Assembly: GCF_022354825.1 (NCBI RefSeq)
Contig: NZ_CP031168.1
Location: 3,349,501-3,413,500, forward strand
Direction of reading: 5' to 3'
DNA length: 64,000 bases
From: Paenibacillus sp. H1-7
Lineage (GTDB): Bacteria > Bacillota > Bacilli > Paenibacillales > NBRC-103111
Shown: one piece after another, positions 1 through 8,341 of the stretch
Layout: every line of letters starts with the position of its first letter
Position numbering within the stretch: position 1 is the stretch's first letter
Translations under genes and position numbers: made by a program
Notes under the pieces: model-generated
What the model was told of the DNA's origin: nothing
Database searches by the model: none
What the model saw: only the letters and a program-made list of their open reading frames with translations

Positions 1-207
1 GGCGAGGGAAGCTTCATTAAAGATTCCGTCATCATGCCGAATGTGCGTATCGGGAACAACGTCAAAATATATAAAGCGATTATCGGTGAAAACACGGTTG
101 TGGAAGACGGCTGCGTCATCGGAGATCCGGAGGACCAGTCCCACATCGTCTTGATAGGCGGCAACGAAAACATCAGTGTGGCGACGATGGCCAACGTGAA
201 AGGGTGA
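1..207 (+). CDS. glgC: Glucose-1-phosphate adenylyltransferase, C-terminal end (partial)
   Basis: The window opens inside this gene. The last 68 codons remain and end in TGA. They read as hexapeptide turns of a left-handed beta-helix (for example IKDSVIMPNVRIG), which is the C-terminal domain of ADP-glucose pyrophosphorylase. The glgD start lies 6 bases past the stop, so the two are co-transcribed. In this family GlgC is the catalytic subunit that makes ADP-glucose from glucose-1-phosphate and ATP. The catalytic N-terminal part lies outside the window, so the assignment rests on this domain and on the neighbouring glgD and glgA. Confidence 0.88.
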   Translation, partial: GEGSFIKDSVIMPNVRIGNNVKIYKAIIGENTVVEDGCVIGDPEDQSHIVLIGGNENISVATMANVKG

Positions 208-213
208 GCTCGT

Positions 214-1323
214 ATGAAGCGAATGATGGGCGTTATCAATCTGGTGAATGAGCCGGATGAATTGGAAGAATTGACCTATTCCCGATGCGTGGCCTCGGTT
301 CCGTTCGGAGCGAGATACCGGCTGATCGATTTTACGCTGTCCAACATGGTCAACTCGGGAATCGAGAATGTAGCCGTGTTCACCCAGCACAAGTACCGAT
401 CGCTGATGGACCATCTTGGCTCCGGCAAGGAATGGGATTTGGACCGCAAGCGCGGAGGACTGTTTATTTTGCCCGCCATTTTGCACGAAACAACCGGCAT
501 GGCCCGCGGCGATTTGTTCCAATTCTACAGCCACCGCGATTACTTCTATCGCGCCCGCGAAGATTATGTCGTCATTTCCCGCAGTCACATCGTCTGCAAC
601 ATCGACTTGAATGAGGTTCTGGATTACCATCTGGAGAAAAATGCGGATATCACCGTCGTCTACAAGCGTGCCGATGAAGAGGAATTCGCTAAGTTCCGCC
701 GATTGGCCGTCAAGGAAGACGGGCAAGTTACGGTCATGGAGGACCACTCGGGACGGCTGCGCAACGACAACATTTCGATGGAAATTTTCGTCATGCACAA
801 AGAGCTGCTGCTGGATATGGTCGAATCGTGCCTCGCTCAGGGCTATGATCACCTCGTTCGCGACGGCATCATGAAGAATATCGACAAGCTCAGCGTGTAC
901 GGTTATTTGCATGACGGTCACACCGGCATTGTGAATACGATTCAAAGCTACTATAAGCACAGCATGCAAATGCTGAACCCGAAAGTTTGGCGGGAGCTGT
1001 TTTTCCAAAAGAACCTTATTTATACCAAGGTAAAAGATGAGCCGCCGGCGAAATACGCCGACAACGCGCATGCCCGTAATTCATTGATTGCCAACGGCTG
1101 CGTAATCGAAGGCAAGGTGGAGAATAGCATCTTGTTCCGCGGTGTCAAAATACGCAAAGGCGCATATGTAAAAAATTGCATCATTCTGCAAAACTGCGAA
1201 ATTGAAGAAAACGTCATTATTGAAAATGCCATCCTGGATAAGGACGTATTCATCAGCAGAGGCCGGGTGCTCACCGGTGACAAACAAGCACCGTTTATCG
1301 CTTCCAAAACCAAAGTAATCTAA
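214..1323 (+). CDS. glgD: GlgD, non-catalytic subunit of ADP-glucose pyrophosphorylase
   Basis: This is a 369-residue nucleotidyltransferase-like protein with a C-terminal hexapeptide beta-helix (about residues 285-369). The N-terminus begins MGVINLVNEPDELEEL where GlgC would have the glycine-rich GGxGTRL nucleotide loop. The catalytic loop is therefore missing, as is usual for GlgD. PFGARYRLIDFTLSNMVNSG matches the family substrate-site region. In bacilli GlgD pairs with GlgC and raises its activity. It sits directly after glgC and upstream of glgA in a glycogen operon. Identification is confident. Confidence 0.93.
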   Translation: MKRMMGVINLVNEPDELEELTYSRCVASVPFGARYRLIDFTLSNMVNSGIENVAVFTQHKYRSLMDHLGSGKEWDLDRKRGGLFILPAILHETTGMARGDLFQFYSHRDYFYRAREDYVVISRSHIVCNIDLNEVLDYHLEKNADITVVYKRADEEEFAKFRRLAVKEDGQVTVMEDHSGRLRNDNISMEIFVMHKELLLDMVESCLAQGYDHLVRDGIMKNIDKLSVYGYLHDGHTGIVNTIQSYYKHSMQMLNPKVWRELFFQKNLIYTKVKDEPPAKYADNAHARNSLIANGCVIEGKVENSILFRGVKIRKGAYVKNCIILQNCEIEENVIIENAILDKDVFISRGRVLTGDKQAPFIASKTKVI

Positions 1324-1333
1324 TAGGAAATCA

Positions 1334-1361
1334 GCTTGTTGGGGGATTTCTCCCAACAAGC
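1334..1361. repeat. Perfect 10-bp inverted repeat after glgD
   Basis: GCTTGTTGGG (1334-1343) and CCCAACAAGC (1352-1361) form a perfect 10-bp stem with an 8-base loop, 10 bases past the glgD stop. There is no T-run on either strand. It may be an RNA-stabilising or weak stop hairpin between glgD and glgA rather than a standard intrinsic terminator. Confidence 0.6.
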
Positions 1362-1370
1362 ATAAAAATG

Positions 1371-1470
1371 AGGGTTCAAAAAGTAGGGTCGAAGGTGAAC
1401 GGAAGATTCGATGTCGAAATAACTTCATGACCTGCTCCGTGATCAAAAGACTACTTTTTGAACAACCTCT
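1371..1470. mobile_element. MITE-like 100-bp inverted-repeat element
   Basis: The stretch is bounded by GTTCAAAAAGTAG (1374-1386 region) and CTACTTTTTGAAC (1451-1463), a perfect 13-bp inverted repeat. It extends imperfectly outward as AGGGTT against AACCTCT. The interior has no reading frame. Small size, long terminal inverted repeats and an intergenic site between two genes of one operon fit a miniature inverted-repeat transposable element. No target duplication was verified and no second copy is in this window, so the mobile nature is inferred. Confidence 0.5.
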
Positions 1471-1495
1471 AAAAATAAAGGAGTGGTAGGAAGCC

Positions 1496-2923
1496 ATGAA
1501 AGTGTTATTTGCCGCATCGGAAGCCGTACCTTTTGCCAAGACCGGAGGCTTGGCGGACGTAATAGGTTCGCTGCCGAAGGAATTGGCCAAGCAAGGAATC
1601 GACGTCAGAGTCATACTCCCCAAGTATGAAGACATACCGGCAGCTTATACGCAAGCCATGGAGACCGTCGCCACGTTTACTTTAGAAATGGGCTGGAGGA
1701 AGCTGTACTGCGGGATTTTGAAGCTCGAGCACGAAGGCATTCCGTTTTATTTCATCGACAACGAATTTTACTTTCATCGCCGCGGCTGCTATGGCTACGG
1801 GGATGACGCCGAGCGATTCGCGTACTTTTGCCGTGCTGTCATGGATTCCATCCAGCACATCGATTTCATGCCGGACATCATTCACTGCCACGATTGGCAG
1901 GCGGGGATGATCCCGGTGCTGTACCGCGCTCATTTCAGTTATCAGCCGGAGTACGCGCATATGAAAACTGTGATGACGGTCCATAACCTGAAATATCAAG
2001 GCGTCTTCGCCAAAGAACAGTTCAAAGATTTCTTTGCATTGGGTGACGAGCATTTCACCGGATATGCGCTGGAGCAGTATGGCGGTGGGAGCTTCATGAA
2101 GGGCGGACTGCTTTATTCCGATGCTATTACGACGGTCAGCCCGACGTATGCGGAGGAGATCCAAACGCCGTTTTACGGCGAGTATTTGGACAGCCTGATG
2201 CGAAGCCAAAGCCAAAGGCTGCACGGGATCGTCAATGGCATCGACTACACGGAATTCGATCCAATGACCGACCCTCATCTGGAGGTGAATTATCGGGATT
2301 CCCTGGTGAAGAAGCAGCAAAACAAGGTGAAGCTGCAGGAGAAGCTCGGTCTTCCCGTCAACAAGGACATTCCGATGATAGCGCTCGTTACGAGATTGGT
2401 TGAACAGAAGGGGCTTGCTCTAATCGACCGGGTAATCTCCGAGCTGATGGCTCTGGACGCGCAGTGGGTCATCTTGGGGACAGGTGAGCACCGGTATGAG
2501 CAGTTGTTCCGTTGGGCGGCCGATCAATATCCGGACAAGCTGTCTGCGAATATTTTGTTCGACGAAGGCTTGGCGCGGCAAATCTATGCAAGCTCCGATT
2601 TGTTCCTTATGCCGTCCCAGTTTGAACCATGCGGCATCGGCCAGCTGATCGCCATGAGATATCGTTCCGTACCTATCGTGCGCGAAACAGGCGGTCTGAA
2701 GGATACGGTGCAGCCTTATAACGAATCGACAGGGGAAGGCACCGGCTTCAGCTTTGCCCACTATAATGCCCACGACATGCTGTACACGGTGGAGCGTGCC
2801 ATTGCCACGTATCATGAAGAAGAAGCCTGGGGCAATCTGATGGCGAATCTGAAGAAAAAAGACTTCAGCTGGCGCAAGTCGGCCCAGCAGTATGCTTCCT
2901 TATACGAGCAGCTGATCAAGTAG
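1496..2923 (+). CDS. glgA: Glycogen synthase (ADP-glucose dependent)
   Basis: The 475-residue product transfers glucose from ADP-glucose to growing alpha-1,4-glucan chains in the cytoplasm. It has the GT5 ADP-glucose-binding motif KTGGLADV at residues 15-22. The GT-B C-terminal domain carries PSQFEPCGIGQLIAMRY followed by RETGGLKDTV, the region holding the catalytic glutamate and the family KTGGL-like repeat. Length is normal. An AAAGGAG element precedes the ATG. It completes the glgC-glgD-glgA order. The 172-bp gap after glgD holds an inverted repeat and a MITE-like element that could weaken transcriptional coupling. Confidence 0.96.
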   Translation: MKVLFAASEAVPFAKTGGLADVIGSLPKELAKQGIDVRVILPKYEDIPAAYTQAMETVATFTLEMGWRKLYCGILKLEHEGIPFYFIDNEFYFHRRGCYGYGDDAERFAYFCRAVMDSIQHIDFMPDIIHCHDWQAGMIPVLYRAHFSYQPEYAHMKTVMTVHNLKYQGVFAKEQFKDFFALGDEHFTGYALEQYGGGSFMKGGLLYSDAITTVSPTYAEEIQTPFYGEYLDSLMRSQSQRLHGIVNGIDYTEFDPMTDPHLEVNYRDSLVKKQQNKVKLQEKLGLPVNKDIPMIALVTRLVEQKGLALIDRVISELMALDAQWVILGTGEHRYEQLFRWAADQYPDKLSANILFDEGLARQIYASSDLFLMPSQFEPCGIGQLIAMRYRSVPIVRETGGLKDTVQPYNESTGEGTGFSFAHYNAHDMLYTVERAIATYHEEEAWGNLMANLKKKDFSWRKSAQQYASLYEQLIK

Positions 2924-2965
2924 TATAGGACTCTTTCGCCGAAATAACGGCAGAGCGCGAGAACC

Positions 2966-2993
2966 AAGCCAGTGTCTTTGTAGACGCTGGCTT
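2966..2993 (+). terminator. Intrinsic terminator of the glg operon
   Basis: A 12-bp stem (AAGCCAGTGTCT, loop TTGT, AGACGCTGGCTT) with one G-U pair is followed by TTTCTCC. It lies 43 bases past the glgA stop. Confidence 0.75.
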
Positions 2994-3034
2994 TCTCCAT
3001 CTTTCTCCATATCAAGAATAGAGGACGGTCGGTT

Positions 3035-3871
3035 ATGAACAAGCATTACCTCGTTACGGACTTGGATGGAACACTGCTTCAACCGGATGCTTCTCTGTCT
3101 CCATTCGCAGTCGATGTAGTTAAGGAGGCACTTGGTAAAGGCATGGTCATCAGCTACGCTACCGCGAGAAGCTATATCAGCTCAAACTCGGTGGCCGGCG
3201 CCATTCCTTGGAAGCACCCTTTGCTTCTATATAACGGTGCGCTCCTCTTTGACCCGTTGGAACGCCGTGTGCTGGACGGGGCTTTTTTGGATTCCGATAT
3301 TACCAATGACTTGATCCGCTATGCCAAATCCGGCTATTTGTTATGCCCGTTACTTTTCGCGTTGGATGACATGGATAACGAAAAGGTGCTGCACGAGCCT
3401 TTCATACGAAGCGGGGAGCGGCAATTTGCCGCAAGCAGGCCGAACGACAAGAGGTTCCATGAATTAATGGAGCTTGCTTGTCCCGGTTCATACAGAACGC
3501 TCCTGCTTACTTTTATCGGAACCATCGATGAACTGCAGCCATTGGCAGACTGCATCCAAAGAGATTACGGTGAACGGGTTCATCTTCATTTGATGCCCGA
3601 TGCCTATATCGAGAATCATTATTTTCTGGAAATCAGCCATGCCAACGCGAATAAAAGGGACGGGTTGCTCCTGTGGGCGAAGCATGTCGGCTGTAAGCCG
3701 GAGGACATTGTTGTGTTCGGGGATAATCTGAACGATATCGGCTTGTTCCAGGCAGCGGGAAAAAAGATCGCGGTGGCTAACGCCCAGCCTCAATTAAAGA
3801 CGCTGGCCGATGAAGTGATAGCGGCAAATTCCGATGACGGGGTGGCGAGGTTCATCCAGGCGCTGCAGTAA
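3035..3871 (+). CDS. HAD-superfamily phosphatase, Cof type
   Basis: This 278-residue protein is a Cof-like (HAD subclass IIB) hydrolase. Motif I is DLDGTLL with the nucleophile at D9. The late motif IV is GDNLNDIGLF, and ANKRDGL supplies the conserved lysine region. Such enzymes dephosphorylate sugar phosphates or other small phosphoesters; the substrate cannot be read from sequence. It stands alone between two terminators, so it is probably a single-gene unit. GAGGA upstream serves as the ribosome binding site. Confidence 0.85.
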   Translation: MNKHYLVTDLDGTLLQPDASLSPFAVDVVKEALGKGMVISYATARSYISSNSVAGAIPWKHPLLLYNGALLFDPLERRVLDGAFLDSDITNDLIRYAKSGYLLCPLLFALDDMDNEKVLHEPFIRSGERQFAASRPNDKRFHELMELACPGSYRTLLLTFIGTIDELQPLADCIQRDYGERVHLHLMPDAYIENHYFLEISHANANKRDGLLLWAKHVGCKPEDIVVFGDNLNDIGLFQAAGKKIAVANAQPQLKTLADEVIAANSDDGVARFIQALQ

Positions 3872-3879
3872 AGGAAAAA

Positions 3880-3897
3880 GCCCGATTCGCATCGGGC
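3880..3897. terminator. Bidirectional intrinsic terminator
   Basis: GCCCGAT-TCGC-ATCGGGC forms a 7-bp stem. On the minus strand it is followed by TTTTTCC, which terminates the small gene at 3921-4151. On the plus strand CTTTC follows, terminating the HAD gene. Confidence 0.75.
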
Positions 3898-3920
3898 CTT
3901 TCATGGAAGCCATTAATGGT

Positions 3921-4151
3921 CTAGGAATGGTCTCCCGCCAAATCATCATAATACATCGTTTCATTATTAAAAGACCGGTTGATCGATAAGAATGTATGCA
4001 GCAGCTCAAAGAGCTCGGCTTGATCCAATTGAAGCGAAATTTTCTCATTATTCGCTGCATTTGTGGAAACATGAAGCAGAATGGATTTATGATCCTGATC
4101 GACCTGAATCTCCCATTGCTCCTTCTTTAATACGCTTTCCCACACGCGCAA
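3921..4151 (-). CDS. Small hypothetical protein (76 aa)
   Basis: The frame starts with TTG, 7 bases downstream of a strong AAGGGGAG ribosome binding site, and ends just before a T-run terminator. It therefore looks like a genuine small gene. The product is soluble and acidic, with no membrane segment, signal peptide or recognised domain. Alternating hydrophobic residues (WEIQVDQDHKSILLHVS) suggest beta strands, followed by a helix (LDQAELFELLHTFLS). Function is unknown. Confidence 0.6.
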   Translation of the reverse strand: MRVWESVLKKEQWEIQVDQDHKSILLHVSTNAANNEKISLQLDQAELFELLHTFLSINRSFNNETMYYDDLAGDHS

Positions 4152-4260
4152 TCAACTCCCCTTCTCACTATAGGCTCATGCTTGTTCCTATTTGGACATG
4201 ATATTCATTCTATGCAAGACGAGGATGAAATTATGTCTATTTTTTTGTGATGAGAAGAGT

Positions 4261-4875
4261 TTATTGAAACGGACTATTTAAGTAAGGGCCCTTGATGACA
4301 AGCTTCATCAGATTGGCAGCCATATACTTCGGCGAATAAGGCATATCCTGCTCCAGCCACCATATGATCACGCCCAGGAAGGCGGAGGCCGCATAACGCA
4401 CCGCCATTTCCTTCGGTACGGTAAGATGATACGCTTCCGACTCCGCTTCCACCGCCGAGATGCCTTCGGAAGCAAAGTCGGACAGCACTTCAGTCATACG
4501 CGTCATAAAATGCGGGATTTTCTGTTCGGCCAGTATAACCTGATAGTACTTGGAATGCTGTTGGATGTGCTCGAACATGCGGATAAAGGTCGGGTGCGGC
4601 TTGTCCTTGCGGAAGTCAACCCGTTCCGATTCCGTTTGGGAGCGGATGTTGTTGACCAGCTGCTGCAAAACTTCATCCATACCTTGCTGCAGCAAATCAT
4701 GCTTGTCGCGATAATGCAAATAAAACGTCGCTCTGTTCAATGTAGCACGTTCTGCAATCTGTTGAACGGTAAGTTTATCGAAGCCGCGCTCCCGGATCAG
4801 ATCGAGTAATGCATCCTGCAAGAGCTGATGTGTTCGGGTTATTCTTGGATCTTGCTTCGGTTTATGGGTAGACAT
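4261..4875 (-). CDS. TetR/AcrR-family transcriptional repressor
   Basis: The 204-residue protein has the TetR helix-turn-helix at about residues 25-60 (GFDKLTVQQIAERATLNRAT then FYLHYRDKHDLL). The C-terminal ligand-binding half is helical and has no recognised ligand signature. The start follows AAGGAGA. It is divergent from the SDR gene at 5105. The shared 230-bp region carries a perfect TCGACA-CTA-TGTCGA palindrome at the SDR promoter and further TCGACA half-sites near its own start. Autoregulation and repression of the SDR gene are the likely role. Confidence 0.88.
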   Translation of the reverse strand: MSTHKPKQDPRITRTHQLLQDALLDLIRERGFDKLTVQQIAERATLNRATFYLHYRDKHDLLQQGMDEVLQQLVNNIRSQTESERVDFRKDKPHPTFIRMFEHIQQHSKYYQVILAEQKIPHFMTRMTEVLSDFASEGISAVEAESEAYHLTVPKEMAVRYAASAFLGVIIWWLEQDMPYSPKYMAANLMKLVIKGPYLNSPFQ

Positions 4876-4962
4876 AACGATTCTCCTTGTTTAAGTTTCC
4901 CGACATGATCGACATTATACGGTCATATGTCAAGTAGTCGACATCTGCAGAAAACGTGTTGG

Positions 4963-5013
4963 TTGTACATTTCGCGCTATCAGCTATAATAAATATATCG
5001 ACACTATGTCGAT
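4963..5013 (+). promoter_or_regulatory. SDR promoter with TetR-type palindromic operator
   Basis: The -35 TTGTAC (4963-4968) and -10 TATAAT (4985-4990) are separated by 16 bp. A perfect palindrome ATCGACA-CTA-TGTCGAT (4997-5013) covers the expected transcription start. Extra TCGACA half-sites lie at 4909-4914 and 4938-4943 in front of tetR. Placement fits repression by the divergent TetR protein. Confidence 0.75.
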
Positions 5014-5104
5014 TATACAACATGATGCAAAACCAAACCACACTTCTCTAAGGAATAGCGTCCGATCACCGGACCCAATTCAACTGCAGAAAGGATGAAG
5101 ATAT

Positions 5105-5857
5105 ATGCCGCGTTTAGAAGGAAAAGTCGCTGTCATTACAGGTGCTGCTATGGGACAAGGAGCCGCTGAAGCCAGATTGTTTGCCCGGGAGGGGGCTAAA
5201 GTCGTTGCAACGGATTTGCAGCTGGAGAAGCTGGAGCAAGTCGTCGCAGAGATTCAAGCAGAGGGCGGTCAGGCCATCGCCGTTAAGCATAATGTGGCCT
5301 CCGAGGAAGATTGGAAGCATGTGATAGAGGAGGGCGTAAGAGCCTTCGGCAAAATCGATATTCTGATCAATAACGCCGGAATCAGCACGGACCAAACCTT
5401 GGATAACCTGACGATGGAAAATTGGAACAAAGTCATGGATATCAATTTGACCGGAGCCGTTCTGGGAATGAAGCTGGTAGTACCTGAAATGAGAAAAGCC
5501 GGCGGCGGTTCGATCGTGAACATTTCGTCTGTCGCAGGAATCGTGGCCATGAACCGTACGAACGGATATACAGCCTCCAAGGGAGCGCTGCGGGTTCTAT
5601 CGAAATCAGCTGCAGCGGAGCTGGCCAAGGATTATATTCGTGTCAATTCCGTTCACCCTGGCGTAATCGAAACTCCTATGACCGTGAAGGAAATTGCCAA
5701 CGAGCAGGTAAAAGGCTGGTTTCAAGCGGAAACCATGCTGCCTCGTCTCGGAACAGCGGACGATATCGCCTACGGTGTCCTATACTTGGCGTCTGACGAG
5801 GCCTCATTCGTTACCGGAGCGGAGCTTGTTATTGACGGAGGCTGGATCGCCAAGTAA
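5105..5857 (+). CDS. Short-chain dehydrogenase/reductase (classical SDR)
   Basis: The 250-residue protein has the Rossmann motif TGAAMGQG near residue 13, the structural motif NNAG near residue 88, the catalytic serine in VNISSVAG and the catalytic YTASK. The ending GAELVIDGGW is standard for the family. Aspartate in VVATDLQ after the second strand favours NAD(H) over NADP(H). The substrate is not determinable; relatives include hydroxysteroid, cyclopentanol and glucose dehydrogenases. Its promoter carries the operator of the divergent TetR gene, so it is probably induced by a small ligand such as its substrate. Confidence 0.9.
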   Translation: MPRLEGKVAVITGAAMGQGAAEARLFAREGAKVVATDLQLEKLEQVVAEIQAEGGQAIAVKHNVASEEDWKHVIEEGVRAFGKIDILINNAGISTDQTLDNLTMENWNKVMDINLTGAVLGMKLVVPEMRKAGGGSIVNISSVAGIVAMNRTNGYTASKGALRVLSKSAAAELAKDYIRVNSVHPGVIETPMTVKEIANEQVKGWFQAETMLPRLGTADDIAYGVLYLASDEASFVTGAELVIDGGWIAK

Positions 5858-5909
5858 ACTCCGTAAAGCTGCTGGCAAGGTAAACAACAGAATGCAAGCC
5901 AGCTATAAT

Positions 5910-5952
5910 AAAAAGGATAGAGTTCAGATACCTTCTGAGCTCTATCCTTTTT
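5910..5952. terminator. Bidirectional terminator between SDR and sensor kinase
   Basis: A 19-bp stem (AAAAAGGATAGAGTTCAGA paired with TCTGAGCTCTATCCTTTTT, one G-U pair) has A and T runs at its ends. It can terminate both convergent genes. Confidence 0.9.
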
Positions 5953-5971
5953 CATTTTGTGCTCATAAGAG

Positions 5972-7471
5972 TCAATACAGCGGTACTGCCTGGCTGGCGG
6001 GAAAATGAAGCACGAACGCCGCACCGCCGTCTTTCTGATTGTAAGCGGAGATTTGTCCGCGGCAGCGCTCCACGATGGCTCGCGAGATGGCGAGACCGAG
6101 TCCGGTATCTCCGTTTTTCCCTTTCATAAACCGTTGAAACAGCTGCGGCAGCAGCTCCTCCGGAATTCCTTCTCCATCGTCGGCTATTTCAAGGCAAGTT
6201 CCTTTATCATGATGCTGGGTAATTTGGATGCGGATCGTATCTTGAGCATATTTGGCAGCATTGCCGACAATATTAATAAGTGCTTGAAGCAGCTTTTCAC
6301 GATCCGCATCAATAAACAGCGGCTGAAGTGAGGGAGCGGCATTCTTCACTTGAATGCTCAGTCCTTTTTGCATCAGGAGCGGGTTCATGCGCTCGATCGT
6401 CTCCGTCACCAGCTCTTCGACCGGAACGGCTGCCGTCTGGAACAGGCCATCCTCGCTTTCCAGCTTGGCCAACAGGATCATTTCCGTAACGATTTTCTTC
6501 AGCCGGTCACATTCGTTGACGATAACATCCAGCCCTTTGTCCGCTTGTTCTCCGATAAATATGCCGTCCCGAATTCCTTCGGCGTACCCCTGGATGGACA
6601 TCAGAGGCGTCTTGAGCTCGTGGGAAGCGTTTTGAAAAAACTGCTTCTGCGTCCGCTGATGCTTATCCAGCTCGCCGGCAAGCTGAAATACCGTCTTTGC
6701 CACATCGCCGATTTCTCCGGCAGATTTCACGAGCCGAACGTCGGAGAACCGCCGGTTCTCGACTTTTTTCAATTCTTTTCTAAGCATGATCAGAGGAGTG
6801 ACGAGCTTCCGTGTAATGATCACGCTGAGAAGGTAGGCAAGCAGCCCGCCTGCGGATAACAAAATCATCATTCTTTTGAACAGCGCGATTTGCATGAGCT
6901 TGATTTTGCTGAGCGGTGACGTTAATACCAAGGTGGATGCCGGAACGGCGGATACGGCTGTTGCTGTTGCTGTTGTATTGTGCACCTGCAGCTTCTCTAC
7001 GATGTATTGGTCGTCGGAGCCTTGCCAGACGTCGCCGCCCGTAGTCATATTTTTCTTTACGATATTGGCCCATTCCAACGATTGATCTTGAGGCAGCGTA
7101 CTGAACGATACCTTTTGATCCGGTTCTACCAGCAACGCGTTTGTTTTGATATCCAGCTGGATAGCGGAGGGGATCAATTGAGCGGCAGATTCAGCAAGAG
7201 CAGGCTCAGGCTTGGTCGGCGCGGACTCGGTTTTGGGAACAACAGGGTCTGTTTCCGTCCAAGGCGTGCGAGTCGAGTAGGGCGTATTTAGAGCAACCGA
7301 GGGCTGCAGCTGAACAATCTGCATCAGCTGCGTTCCTTGCTCGCGCATTTCTTTTCGCTGGCCGTCAATTAACGTTTCCATCATCAGGGGGTAGATAACG
7401 ACTGCGGCCAGCGCTAGAATGCATACAAGCAAAATGGCGAAGGACAAATGGAGCCTGTACATCAGTTTCAT
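5972..7471 (-). CDS. Sensor histidine kinase (two-component system)
   Basis: I place the start at 7471 because ATG overlaps the stop of the upstream regulator (ATGA) and follows AAGGAGGAGG by 7 bases. The 499-residue product has one N-terminal membrane segment (about 9-30), an extracytoplasmic region with a proline/threonine-rich stretch (about 64-98), a second membrane segment (199-221), HAMP, HisKA with H284 in NASHELKTP, and a C-terminal ATPase with GDTGLGLAIS. It phosphorylates the regulator encoded upstream. The signal is unknown; the Pro/Thr-rich sensor loop is not a recognised domain. Confidence 0.92.
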   Translation of the reverse strand: MKLMYRLHLSFAILLVCILALAAVVIYPLMMETLIDGQRKEMREQGTQLMQIVQLQPSVALNTPYSTRTPWTETDPVVPKTESAPTKPEPALAESAAQLIPSAIQLDIKTNALLVEPDQKVSFSTLPQDQSLEWANIVKKNMTTGGDVWQGSDDQYIVEKLQVHNTTATATAVSAVPASTLVLTSPLSKIKLMQIALFKRMMILLSAGGLLAYLLSVIITRKLVTPLIMLRKELKKVENRRFSDVRLVKSAGEIGDVAKTVFQLAGELDKHQRTQKQFFQNASHELKTPLMSIQGYAEGIRDGIFIGEQADKGLDVIVNECDRLKKIVTEMILLAKLESEDGLFQTAAVPVEELVTETIERMNPLLMQKGLSIQVKNAAPSLQPLFIDADREKLLQALINIVGNAAKYAQDTIRIQITQHHDKGTCLEIADDGEGIPEELLPQLFQRFMKGKNGDTGLGLAISRAIVERCRGQISAYNQKDGGAAFVLHFPASQAVPLY

Positions 7472-8187
7472 TGTAATTCCTCCTCCTTCATTGTACGGAG
7501 ACGGTAGCCGTATCCCCACACCGTTTCGATGGGAAGGTCGCTCAGCTTGCGGCGCAGCCGCTTAACCAAATCGTCAATAGCCCTGTCGCTGCCGAAATAA
7601 TCGTTCCCCCATACCAATGTGAGCAGCTCGTCCCGGGAAAATGCGCGGTTCGGCTGTTCGGCCATCGTCTGGAGCAAGGTGAACTCCTTCACGGTCATCT
7701 CCGTTTCGCTGCCGCACCAGAACACTCTTCTTTCATCGAGAGACAGGCGCAGGTCTCCGATTTCAAGCTGCTGCTTTTTACCGCCTTCCATCGTCGGCTT
7801 TGCAGCTATATCCTTGAAGCCGGCATAACGATGAAACAGACGCTTGACCCGGGCGACCAACTCACGCGGGCTGAACGGCTTGGTAAGATAATCGTCGCTT
7901 CCAAGCTCCAAGCCCAATATTTTATCCACTTCTTCATCTTTCGCGGAGATCATGATAATCGGAACCTCGGCTATATTGCGAATTTGCCGGCAAAAGTCGT
8001 ATCCATTCATGCCGGGCAGCATGATATCCAAGATCCACATATCGGGCGTATCGGTATTCCATAAGTCCCATGCGGCTTCGGCGGAGCCTAGTCCGACGGT
8101 TCGATAGCCCTCCTTGCGCAAATAAGCTTCCACGATGTCTCTAATATTGGAATCGTCGTCCACGACGGCGATGAAATATTGACTCAT
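7468..8187 (-). CDS. OmpR/PhoB-type response regulator
   Basis: The start ATG at 8187 has GGAGGA 9 bases upstream; longer frames lack this. The 239-residue protein has a receiver domain with the acidic triplet VVDDDSN, the phospho-acceptor in WILDIMLPG, and a switch lysine in DYLTKPFSPRE. A winged-helix DNA-binding domain follows (VKEFTLLQTMAE ... RAIDDLVKRLRRKL). It is co-transcribed with the sensor kinase through a 4-base overlap. Target genes are unknown; the pair is flanked by unrelated genes. Confidence 0.93.
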   Translation of the reverse strand: MSQYFIAVVDDDSNIRDIVEAYLRKEGYRTVGLGSAEAAWDLWNTDTPDMWILDIMLPGMNGYDFCRQIRNIAEVPIIMISAKDEEVDKILGLELGSDDYLTKPFSPRELVARVKRLFHRYAGFKDIAAKPTMEGGKKQQLEIGDLRLSLDERRVFWCGSETEMTVKEFTLLQTMAEQPNRAFSRDELLTLVWGNDYFGSDRAIDDLVKRLRRKLSDLPIETVWGYGYRLRTMKEEELQ

Positions 8188-8341
8188 AGCTATAGTCCTC
8201 CATGCGGTTTGTACTCGTTCATTGTAGCAGAAACAGGGATACAGATGGGCTTTTACACACTTTTTCCACACATGTTCCTAAGTTTTGCCGACAGCTGCTT
8301 CTACAATGAAAGAGAGAGCGGGCTACAGGGAGGATGATCGG

